Below are positions 1 through 4,890 of a stretch of DNA of 5,117 bases, piece after piece. The number at the start of each line of letters is the position of its first letter. Position 1 is the first letter of the stretch. The notes beneath the pieces were generated by a model, which searched no databases, was not told the origin of the DNA, and saw nothing but the letters and a program-made list of their open reading frames with translations. Position numbers and translations under genes: made by a program. The DNA is from Actinomycetes bacterium (GTDB taxonomy: Bacteria > Actinomycetota > Thermoleophilia > RBG-16-64-13): positions 1 to 5,117 of the forward strand of contig JAKAHF010000227.1 in the NCBI GenBank assembly GCA_021815245.1, in the 5' to 3' direction.

Positions 1-2
1 AC

Positions 3-809
3 TTCTTCGGCAGCGACTCGACCGACAACACGCGTTTGGGCGGTCAGGTGGAGATGTGGCTTGGAACCGGCGACGACGCCGAGAAGTTCGTGTTCAACAC
101 CCCGACCGCGGTCTACGTGCCCAGAGGATTGGCGCACAACCCGTGGATCATCACCAAGGTCAACTGCCCGAACCACCCCATCATCATCACAACGGTCTCG
201 CTGACCCCGGACTACGCGACCGCGCCCGTGGCCTACCATCCGTATCCGCCCGCGTTCAGCGCCGACCTCATCGGCGTCGCGCAGCCGGGCAAGGGCAAGT
301 ACGCCCAGTACGTCAATCGTCTCACCCTGTCGCAGGACATCTACATCTCGTTCCTGCTCGGTCGGGTCTGCACGCCCAATCTGATGTTCGACGAGAAGGT
401 CTGCCGGGCGCCTCTATGGACGGAGTTCTTCTTCGCCTACGCCGGCGGCACGGGAGTCGGCGTGCCCACCCTCGCCGACATCGCCAAGAACGATGGGATG
501 TCGTACTGGGATTGGACGAAGGGCATGCAGCACCATCAGACCTATGACGAGGTCTTTCTCTACATTCCGACCCATCCGCACGACATCCTCAACCTTGGCG
601 GCGAGATGGTGGCCTACCTTGCCGATGAGGAGTACAGCTTCACCGAGCCGACCGCGGTCTACGTGCCGGGCGGAGTGCTCCACAACCCCAACTACTTCAA
701 GCTGGTCGATCGCCCCTACTACATGCTGGTGCTGGCGATGACCGACAATGCCAAGTTCCACGAAGGGGAATTCACGCCGGTCCCGGCGCCCGGGACTTTC
801 AGGTTCTAA
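3..809 (+). CDS. Bicupin (double cupin domain) protein, 5' end outside window
   Basis: The reading frame is open to the left edge (Phe-Phe-Gly-Ser-Asp from base 3), so the gene starts upstream. The TTG at 36 is probably an internal Leu codon, not the start. It ends at TAA 807-809, leaving 268 visible residues. Two copies of a cupin-like module are visible. Each has a Leu-Gly-Gly turn followed by PTAVYVPxGxxHNP, which resembles cupin motif 2 (PxG, then His), at about nt 102-142 and 648-688. The second module is preceded by HHQTYDE (about nt 531-551), which resembles the His/Glu metal-ligand motif 1. The equivalent part of module 1 is outside the window. Cupins are small beta-barrels, often metal-binding, that act as oxygenases, isomerases or ligand-binding proteins. 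No signal peptide or membrane segment is visible in this part. Family membership is fairly safe; enzymatic role and substrate are unknown. The convergent downstream neighbour is a TetR regulator. Confidence 0.8.
   Translation, partial: FFGSDSTDNTRLGGQVEMWLGTGDDAEKFVFNTPTAVYVPRGLAHNPWIITKVNCPNHPIIITTVSLTPDYATAPVAYHPYPPAFSADLIGVAQPGKGKYAQYVNRLTLSQDIYISFLLGRVCTPNLMFDEKVCRAPLWTEFFFAYAGGTGVGVPTLADIAKNDGMSYWDWTKGMQHHQTYDEVFLYIPTHPHDILNLGGEMVAYLADEEYSFTEPTAVYVPGGVLHNPNYFKLVDRPYYMLVLAMTDNAKFHEGEFTPVPAPGTFRF
102..121 (+). repeat. 20-bp direct repeat in bicupin gene, copy 1
   Basis: Bases 102-121 are identical to 648-667 (begins CCGACCGCGG). They encode the PTAVYVP strand of the first cupin module. 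The repeat reflects the internal duplication of the protein, and 20 identical bases including wobble positions is more than protein constraint alone requires. Confidence 0.85.
648..667 (+). repeat. 20-bp direct repeat in bicupin gene, copy 2
   Basis: Second copy of the exact 20-base repeat at 102-121, offset by 546 bp (182 codons) and in the same frame. It encodes PTAVYVP of the second cupin module. Confidence 0.85.
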
Positions 810-875
810 GAAAGGGACCGCAGCTCTCCACGAGGATGAACGCCTGCTCGCCTTTTCGCGCGGCCCAGGCTGGTG

Positions 876-906
876 AGAGCGGCTCTCGGATAGCGGGAGC
901 CGCTCT
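876..906. terminator. Strong hairpin between convergent cupin and tetR genes, probable terminator
   Basis: The left arm 876-888 (AGAGCGGCTCTCG) pairs with the right arm 894-906 (CGGGAGCCGCTCT) through 13 bp with one G-U pair, around the 5-base loop GATAG. On the plus strand the stem is followed by TTTA, a short U-run suited to ending the cupin transcript. On the minus strand the stem begins directly after the tetR stop codon (TAA, 909-907) and no T-tract follows. It is best read as a terminator for the cupin gene that may also protect or end the tetR transcript. Confidence 0.75.
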
Positions 907-1563
907 TTACGTCAGCGATGGAGTCGCTTCGGACGTCTCCGCGGGCCGCTCGGCCTCGGGAACGGCGATCGAATCGAGGATGAGATCAAGCATGCGGTTG
1001 GAGCGTTCCTCGTTCCACTCTTCGTTCAGGCCCATGAGCTGGGCGATATCCTCGGTCCAGGCACGGCTGACGATCATCCAGGCGATCTGCAGGGCATCGG
1101 CGTCGGCCCGGATGCAGCCCTCCACTTGGCCCTGCCGCACGATGTCGGCCAGTTCGTTGATGAGAATCAGGTGCTTCTCGCCGACCATGTCGCGCAGCCC
1201 TTCTTCAGGGGGGGCGACGATGAATTCGAAGAGGGCGAACATCGAGGGGTTCTTCTCGGGGGCTATGAGGAGCCGGTGTCTCTGGGCGATGCCGCGCAGC
1301 CGCTCGATAGCCGTGCTCTCCGCGGGAAAGCGATGCGGCAACGTGCGCTCCTCGAAGAGCCTGTCGAGCGCGGCCAGCAGGATCTCCTTGCGGCTGGCGA
1401 AGTGAGCGTAGAGCGCCGGGGTGGTGAGTCCGACCGCATCGGCGATGCGAGCCAGACTCGTCTCTCTCACGCCGTTGTGCGAGATCGAGTCCAGCGTTAC
1501 GCCGATGATCTGCTCTCGTCTTTCTCCGCGCTTGAGTCGCGGTGAGCGTGCCATCTCGCTCAT
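907..1563 (-). CDS. TetR/AcrR-family transcriptional regulator
   Basis: This is a DNA-binding, one-component cytoplasmic repressor-type regulator of 218 residues, or 215 from the inner ATG. The N-terminal helix-turn-helix is clear: helix 1 around residues 14-28, then TSLARIADAVGLTTPALYAHFASRKEIL at 35-62 in two parts (TSLARIADAVGLTTPALY, then AHFASRKEIL), the classic TetR recognition helix and Tyr-x-His-Phe ending. The remaining roughly 150 residues are a helical ligand-binding and dimerisation domain with no recognisable ligand signature, and the last 15 residues are a polar tail. Two starts are possible: ATG 1563, and ATG 1554 three codons further in. The purine-rich GGGAGGG at 1570-1564 is only correctly spaced (9 nt) for the inner one, whereas the upstream GAGGG part at 1572-1568 sits 4 nt from ATG 1563. 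The gene is divergent from the MarR gene across a 499-bp island and convergent with the bicupin gene. Ligand and targets are unknown. Confidence 0.93.
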   Translation of the reverse strand: MSEMARSPRLKRGERREQIIGVTLDSISHNGVRETSLARIADAVGLTTPALYAHFASRKEILLAALDRLFEERTLPHRFPAESTAIERLRGIAQRHRLLIAPEKNPSMFALFEFIVAPPEEGLRDMVGEKHLILINELADIVRQGQVEGCIRADADALQIAWMIVSRAWTEDIAQLMGLNEEWNEERSNRMLDLILDSIAVPEAERPAETSEATPSLT

Positions 1564-1570
1564 CCCTCCC
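1564..1570 (-). promoter_or_regulatory. Ribosome binding site of tetR-type gene
   Basis: The minus strand reads GGGAGGG, directly next to ATG 1563 and 9 nt before ATG 1554. The spacing favours the inner ATG (protein starting MARSPRLKRG) as the main start. Confidence 0.6.
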
Positions 1571-1610
1571 TCGTGACCACCACTCGTGCATGACCAACAT
1601 ACCAGATTGA

Positions 1611-1638
1611 ACTATACCCGTCTTGACAATTTAATTAA
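1611..1638 (-). promoter_or_regulatory. Candidate promoter of tetR-type gene
   Basis: The minus strand has TATAGT at 1616-1611 (5 of 6 to a sigma-70-type -10). The best-spaced -35 is the weak TTAATT at 1638-1633 (16-bp spacer) inside an AT-rich tract. Transcription would start near 1604, giving a leader of about 40-50 nt. The -35 region overlaps the palindrome 1630-1649, which would allow autoregulation. Confidence 0.4.
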
Positions 1639-1651
1639 TACTTATTAAAGT
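1623..1651 (+). promoter_or_regulatory. Candidate rightward promoter with perfect TTGACA -35
   Basis: TTGACA at 1623-1628, a 17-bp spacer, then TAAAGT at 1646-1651 (4 of 6 to TATAAT), all within the only strongly AT-rich patch of the window. It points toward the MarR gene, but the next start codon is about 400 nt away, so it would give a long leader or a separate short RNA. The -35 match is striking in GC-rich DNA; the -10 is mediocre. Confidence 0.45.
1630..1649. promoter_or_regulatory. Imperfect 20-bp palindrome, candidate TetR operator
   Basis: TTTAATTAATACTTATTAAA is symmetric at 8 of 10 base pairs about 1639/1640, with perfect outer arms TTTAAT and ATTAAA. It lies exactly between the -35 and -10 of the rightward promoter and in the -35 region of the leftward one. 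That is where a TetR-type dimer could control both. Length and symmetry are typical of TetR operators, but the assignment to this regulator is inference. Confidence 0.45.
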
Positions 1652-1808
1652 CTTGGCATGGAGCTCGGTGGTCCCGGCTCGCGCAGCGAGACTCGCCAGA
1701 CTCACCATTACCCAGTCGAGCGAGAAAGGTCGGTCGCACGTGTCGGACGGCTCTTCGAGCAGCGTCGCAGCAGGATATCCCTCGGGCTGGACCGTCCGCG
1801 AGTCTAGG

Positions 1809-1824
1809 ACGTACATGTGTACGT
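1809..1824. promoter_or_regulatory. 16-bp palindrome, candidate regulator binding site
   Basis: ACGTACA, a 2-base centre TG, then TGTACGT: seven perfectly paired bases on each side. Symmetry and size fit a dimeric helix-turn-helix operator. It lies about 240 bp upstream of the MarR start and 170 bp right of the AT-rich promoter, not next to a promoter I can identify. Which protein would bind it is unknown. Confidence 0.45.
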
Positions 1825-1909
1825 AGTTGTCCTCCCTTCCGGCGAGCGCCCCTTCGCCGGCACCGGGCCCGCCTGCCCTTCGTCTCGACAGGCAGCTCCG
1901 CGGCCCCAC

Positions 1910-1939
1910 GAAAGAGCCCTGTGTCCCCGGGGCTCTTTC
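1910..1939. terminator. Hairpin with perfect 10-bp stem, terminator or attenuator candidate
   Basis: GAAAGAGCCC (1910-1919) pairs perfectly with GGGCTCTTTC (1930-1939) around a 10-base loop. No long T-tract follows on either strand; the plus strand continues CCCTCTGC. It lies about 280 nt downstream of the rightward promoter and just before the probable MarR promoter, so it could end or attenuate a leader RNA and insulate the MarR gene. Confidence 0.5.
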
Positions 1940-1955
1940 CCTCTGCGCATTCGGC

Positions 1956-1984
1956 TCGGCACCCACCCTTGGGCGGCGTATCAT
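1956..1984 (+). promoter_or_regulatory. Probable promoter of the MarR-family gene
   Basis: TCGGCA at 1956-1961 (4 of 6 to TTGACA), a 17-bp spacer and TATCAT at 1979-1984 (5 of 6 to TATAAT). Transcription would begin near 1991, giving a leader of about 70 nt. The inverted repeat 2002-2019 then falls just downstream of the start point, a usual place for an operator. Confidence 0.5.
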
Positions 1985-2001
1985 ACAAGCGGCTGCGTCG
2001 C

Positions 2002-2019
2002 TCCCACGTTCCCGTGGGA
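2002..2019. promoter_or_regulatory. 18-bp inverted repeat upstream of the MarR gene, candidate operator
   Basis: TCCCACG, the 4-base centre TTCC, then CGTGGGA: perfect 7-bp arms. It lies 43 bp before the MarR start codon and about 11-28 nt after the predicted transcription start. MarR proteins commonly repress themselves through palindromes of this size, so autoregulation is plausible. The same bases would also form a small RNA stem-loop. Confidence 0.45.
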
Positions 2020-2052
2020 CGGGCTGTGGACTCTTGGGAAACTGCATTGACC

Positions 2053-2059
2053 GGGAAGG
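2053..2059 (+). promoter_or_regulatory. Ribosome binding site of the MarR-family gene
   Basis: GGGAAGG ends only 3 nt before GTG 2063, tighter than usual. An in-frame TGA at 2048-2050 leaves no earlier start, and no better-spaced start follows nearby, so GTG 2063 is kept. Confidence 0.5.
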
Positions 2060-2062
2060 CAC

Positions 2063-2674
2063 GTGGACCAGACAAACATCGCACCGAGCGACAGCGCAGA
2101 CGTTTCCTCATCGGTCGCCTCGACTGAGGTGCCGCTCGAAAAGGTCTGCGAGTCGATCTGGAAGACCTCCGAAGTAGTGCTCGAGCTGCTTCGTTCTCAT
2201 TCGACCAACGAGATCCATGCCCGCAAGGGGCCCGATGCCCTATGGGTCGACGACGTGACTCGCGCTCAGGGCAACACGGTCATCGCCATCAAGCAACTCT
2301 GCGACGTTCATCCCGAAGGTGTCGGCATCAAGAAGCTGGCCGAGACTATCGGGGTGACGGCGGCGGCGGCCTCGGTCATGGTCGACCTGCTGGAGGCGAA
2401 GAAGATGGTGAAGCGCACGCGTTCGAAGAACGACCGGCGTGCGCTCCTCGTCCGGCTGACTCCTCAGACCACCGACCTCTTCGCGATCTGCGAGGAAAGC
2501 CTCGGCAGTGCGGTCATGAGCGTCGGCGACACTCTCGGGCCCCAGATACTCCGCGACTGGGAGAAGATCCTCACCACAGTCTCGGCGGTCTTGTACGAGA
2601 CCCTCGGCCTTCACAATCCGCCGGACGGTTCTGACGATGCCGACGACATCGTGGAGGCGACCACAGACGCCTGA
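2063..2674 (+). CDS. MarR-family winged helix-turn-helix transcriptional regulator
   Basis: A 203-residue cytoplasmic DNA-binding regulator that probably acts as a dimer. The winged helix-turn-helix is clear. TRAQGNTVIAIKQL (about 66-79) leads in. Then GIKKLAETIGVTAAAASVMV (88-107) holds the recognition helix with the Ala-rich S/A-A-A-S-x-x-V-D-x-L pattern typical of the family. The wing is KNDRRALLVRLT (122-133) with the signature Asp-Arg-Arg. Helices before (about 25-50) and after (about 137-183) would form the dimer interface. An N-terminal tail of about 24 polar residues and an acidic C-terminal tail (188-203) make it longer than the common 140-170 residues. The start is GTG 2063, fixed by an in-frame stop 15 bp upstream. 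It is convergent with the SDR gene with only 21 bp between stop codons, and I see no strong terminator there. Ligand unknown; control of the minus-strand operon is inference. Confidence 0.92.
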   Translation: MDQTNIAPSDSADVSSSVASTEVPLEKVCESIWKTSEVVLELLRSHSTNEIHARKGPDALWVDDVTRAQGNTVIAIKQLCDVHPEGVGIKKLAETIGVTAAAASVMVDLLEAKKMVKRTRSKNDRRALLVRLTPQTTDLFAICEESLGSAVMSVGDTLGPQILRDWEKILTTVSAVLYETLGLHNPPDGSDDADDIVEATTDA

Positions 2675-2695
2675 ACGCGGGCGACAGGGGTCTTC

Positions 2696-3484
2696 TTATA
2701 GCGCACCCGCCACGTCGACGATGACCGCGCCCCCGTCGACCGCCAGCACGGCGCCCGTCATGAACGAGGAGTCTTCGCTGGCGAGAAAGACGCAGGTGCC
2801 CGCCATCTCGCTGGGCGTGGACACCCTGCGCAGCGGCACCGGAGCCGAGAAATGCTCAAGAAGCGCGTCGACGGTGGTTCCCTGCGCATGGGCGATCTCG
2901 GTCAGGGTGGCCTCGAACATCTCGGTGCGCGTGGCGCCGGGGCACACGACGTTGCATCTCACCTTGTGCGGACCATAGTCGAGAGCTGTCGCCTTGGTCA
3001 GATGGATCAGCCCCGCCTTTGACACCCCGTATGCGGGACTGCCTGGCATGCACCGCAGGCCGCCGATCGAGGCGACGTTGATGATCGAGCCGCCGCCATT
3101 CTCGATCATGTGCGGCAGACTCTCCTTGGTCAGCATGAACGGGCCGGTTAGGTTGACATCGAGCACCCGCTGCCAGTCGGCCGGATCGAGCTCTGCGATG
3201 AAGCCATAGACGTCTGTGGCTGCGTTGTTGACGAGGATGTCGATCGACCCGCCGAAGCCGACGGTCGTCGCGACCATTCTCTTCACGTCTTCATAGACCG
3301 ACACGTCGCCCGGGCAGGTCACGACCGAGCCGGCCGGAAAGCCGGCGAGGGCCTGGTCGAGCCGGTCGCGACGGCGGCCGGTGATGCAAACCTTCGCTCC
3401 TTCGGCCACGAACCTCGCCGTGATGGCGGCGCCGATGCCCGTGCCGCCGCCGGTGACAAGTGCGGTCTTACCCTCGAGCTTCAC
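2696..3484 (-). CDS. Short-chain dehydrogenase/reductase (classical SDR)
   Basis: A soluble NAD(P)-dependent oxidoreductase of 262 residues, typical for classical SDRs of the FabG/glucose-dehydrogenase type. All hallmark motifs are present: cofactor motif TGGGTGIG (11-18), Asp60, NNAA (86-89), and the catalytic tetrad Asn111, Ser139, Tyr152 and Lys156 (YGVSK). PGATRTEM (182-189) and the C-terminal AVDGG (248-252) also fit. Strand 2 ends TGRRR (35-39) rather than in an acidic residue, which hints at NADP(H) preference. The start is GTG 3484, with AAGGAAGG at 3500-3493, 8 nt upstream. The gene follows the MmgE/PrpD gene by 27 bp in the same direction and is the last of the run. It most likely oxidises or reduces a hydroxy/keto intermediate of the same pathway. 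Substrate cannot be assigned; the family is near certain. Confidence 0.95.
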   Translation of the reverse strand: MKLEGKTALVTGGGTGIGAAITARFVAEGAKVCITGRRRDRLDQALAGFPAGSVVTCPGDVSVYEDVKRMVATTVGFGGSIDILVNNAATDVYGFIAELDPADWQRVLDVNLTGPFMLTKESLPHMIENGGGSIINVASIGGLRCMPGSPAYGVSKAGLIHLTKATALDYGPHKVRCNVVCPGATRTEMFEATLTEIAHAQGTTVDALLEHFSAPVPLRRVSTPSEMAGTCVFLASEDSSFMTGAVLAVDGGAVIVDVAGAL

Positions 3485-3492
3485 GTGAGTGT

Positions 3493-3500
3493 CCTTCCTT
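3493..3500 (-). promoter_or_regulatory. Ribosome binding site of the SDR gene
   Basis: The minus strand reads AAGGAAGG, 8 nt before GTG 3484, which supports this GTG start. It lies in the 27-bp gap after the MmgE/PrpD stop codon. Confidence 0.7.
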
Positions 3501-3511
3501 GACGGGTGGTC

Positions 3512-4873
3512 CTATGCGGCGAACAGGGGCAGTAGCGCGAGAACGTCAGGCATGTCACCGAGACGGTCGATCGCCTCGAGGATGGCCGCCGTGGTCTCGG
3601 CTGCGGGAGATCTGCCGGCAAAAGCGATGCAGTCGTTGAAACGCCGTAGGTGATCCTCCCTCGCCAGCGGGCGCTGGGGAAAACCCGGACCCGCGTCGGC
3701 CTGGCGGAGGAGTTCGGCGCCACTCGTGGTCCATACCCGTAGGTCGGCAGAGGAGTGTCCGCGCTTGTCGAGCGCCTCGTCGGCGACGACATCGATCCTC
3801 TCGACGAGGCGGAGTACCTCTGGATCGCGAATGGCCTCTTCCTCGAAATGGACGAGCCGCGACGACTTGCGCAGGAGTGCGTTGGCCACGCAGTAGCGGA
3901 TGCTGAACTGGGCGTTGACCCGTGGATTATCTCCGACCTCGAAGGGATGGCCTACCAGCCGGTACACGTAGGGGGGCACGGTCACCTGTGCCCTCACCAC
4001 GTCGGCGGCCTCGAGGCCCCCGGCGACCAGGTCGAGCGCGAGCTGAGTGCTGGCCTGGGTGACTCCGCAGCTCGGGAACTTCTTGAAGACGAGGCTCCTC
4101 GGGGCGCGATAGTCGGTGCCCAGACCGGCAACGATGGACTGAGCGGTGATGTGGTCTTTGCCGTAGAGGTGAGGGTAGCCGTAGTGGCCCTCGAGGAAGT
4201 TGGCCGGGCCGGTGATGCCCCGCGCGGCCAACCTGGCGCACGACACCCCGACCTCGGCGACCCACCCCTGGGTCACACGGGCCGAGAGAGCGCCGTCGAC
4301 CATCGACTGAAACGTGCCGCCACACCGGCACAACGCCAAGGCGAGGGCGTGCAGAGTCTGCTCCTCGGAGAGGTCGAGGATGCGCGCCACCGCCGCGGCG
4401 GCGCCGAACGGCACGCAGATGCCGGTGGGGTCGAACCCGTCGTACTCGGCCTCGCCGAGATTGAAACGTAGCGCGACCTCGGTGCCGACGCAAACCGCGG
4501 CGAGATAGTCGGCCCCGCTCACGCCGCCCACGAGCTCCGCCGCCGCCAAGACCGCGGGGATGATCGCCGATCCCGGATGCGGGCCGGGAGCCGCCGAGTC
4601 GCACAAGTCGAGCGCGCGGGCCATGACGCCGTTGACGAACGCCGCCTTCTGCGCGGGCACCTTGCCGCCGTGCATGAGGATCGTCGCCTCGGGCGTTCCA
4701 CCCTCTTCCTTGGCCATGTCGGCCAGAGCTTCGCAGCCTTCGGAGTACGCGCCGGCGAGAAGTCCACCGAGAGCGGCGAGGATCTGGTCTTTGGCCAGAT
4801 CGACCACCGGTGCGGGCAAGTCGGCGAACGAGGCGTCGCGCACGAATCGAACGAGTTGTTGCTCGGTCTTCAC
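3512..4873 (-). CDS. MmgE/PrpD-family protein (dehydratase/decarboxylase/epimerase-type)
   Basis: 453 residues, the usual family length of about 450-480. Family features in order: ALDLCD (87-92), HPGSAIIPA (99-107), GTEVALR (130-136), GFDPTG followed by a Gly-Ala-rich helix (146-165), LAARGITGPANFLEG (215-229), the loop FKKFPSCG (263-270) and the C-terminal-lobe entry NAQFSIRYCVANALL (320-334). The family includes 2-methylcitrate dehydratase, cis-aconitate decarboxylase and iminodisuccinate epimerase, acting on branched di- and tricarboxylates. The substrate here is not assignable. Compared with the motifs I know, the His of the usual GxHxT stretch reads Asp148, and the His after the P-x-C loop reads Gln273. 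The open frame extends upstream to about 5029, but that part overlaps the GlmL/MutL gene and is Arg/His-rich. GTG 4873 with GGGAGG 5 nt upstream is the better start. The gene lies 17 bp after GlmL/MutL and 27 bp before the SDR, clearly one operon. Confidence 0.92.
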   Translation of the reverse strand: MKTEQQLVRFVRDASFADLPAPVVDLAKDQILAALGGLLAGAYSEGCEALADMAKEEGGTPEATILMHGGKVPAQKAAFVNGVMARALDLCDSAAPGPHPGSAIIPAVLAAAELVGGVSGADYLAAVCVGTEVALRFNLGEAEYDGFDPTGICVPFGAAAAVARILDLSEEQTLHALALALCRCGGTFQSMVDGALSARVTQGWVAEVGVSCARLAARGITGPANFLEGHYGYPHLYGKDHITAQSIVAGLGTDYRAPRSLVFKKFPSCGVTQASTQLALDLVAGGLEAADVVRAQVTVPPYVYRLVGHPFEVGDNPRVNAQFSIRYCVANALLRKSSRLVHFEEEAIRDPEVLRLVERIDVVADEALDKRGHSSADLRVWTTSGAELLRQADAGPGFPQRPLAREDHLRRFNDCIAFAGRSPAAETTAAILEAIDRLGDMPDVLALLPLFAA

Positions 4874-4878
4874 TGTCA

Positions 4879-4884
4879 CCTCCC
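4879..4884 (-). promoter_or_regulatory. Ribosome binding site deciding the MmgE/PrpD start
   Basis: The minus strand reads GGGAGG, 5 nt before GTG 4873. It lies within the 17-bp gap after the preceding stop codon and rules in GTG 4873 over longer upstream starts. The overlapping GTG at 4879 is part of the site itself and unlikely to be used. Confidence 0.75.
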
Positions 4885-4890
4885 GTGTCG

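Larger units (their letters stand above)
1620..1658 (+). repeat. Direct repeat GTCTTGrCA flanking the AT-rich palindrome
   Basis: GTCTTGACA at 1620-1628 and GTCTTGGCA at 1650-1658 differ at one base and are offset by 30 bp, close to three helical turns. They sit immediately on either side of the palindrome 1630-1649. The first copy contains the -35 box. They could be activator or repressor half-sites on one DNA face. Confidence 0.5.
1564..2062. other. 499-bp non-coding regulatory island between divergent TetR and MarR genes
   Basis: No convincing gene lies here. The island is unusually long for a gap between two regulators. It contains an AT-rich patch at 1609-1650 in otherwise GC-rich DNA, a consensus -35 box, at least three separate inverted repeats and a terminator-like hairpin, each listed separately. 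Smaller pairings, such as CTCGC at 1678-1682 with GCGAG at 1686-1690, suggest that any RNA made from 1658 rightward would be structured. Open frames across it are arginine- and proline-rich on both strands, as expected for non-coding GC-rich DNA. Confidence 0.6.

Noticed and set aside
836..1405. Plus-strand open frame opposite the TetR gene
   Set aside because: Ser/Arg/Ala-rich antisense shadow that starts inside the terminator region; the minus-strand TetR motifs are unambiguous.
1631..1816. A possible 61-codon minus-strand gene starting at ATG 1816 upstream of tetR
   Set aside because: The translation has a fairly balanced composition and about three quarters G/C third positions. But the ATG sits inside the palindrome 1809-1824, the nearest GGGAGG is about 14 nt away, the end runs through the AT-rich promoter patch, and I recognise no family. 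It could be a gene remnant but is not supported.
1635..2111. Long minus-strand open frames across the regulator island (to 2062 and 2111)
   Set aside because: They are Arg/Pro/Gly-rich, run into the MarR gene on the opposite strand, and match no family; typical of non-coding GC-rich DNA.
1817..2177. Plus-strand open frames in the island overlapping the MarR start
   Set aside because: Low-complexity Arg/Ser/Pro composition, overlapping the hairpin and promoter region and the real MarR frame.
2675..2695. Terminator between the convergent MarR and SDR genes
   Set aside because: I looked for paired arms in and around the 21-bp gap and found only a distant 5-bp pairing (GCGGG with CCCGC), too weak to call.
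3331..3346. GCCGGC repeats able to form a small hairpin
   Set aside because: Located inside the SDR coding region and explained by Gly/Ala/Pro codons in GC-rich DNA.
3755..4471. 238-codon plus-strand open frame opposite MmgE/PrpD
   Set aside because: Antisense shadow of the codon bias of the real gene; no recognisable domain.
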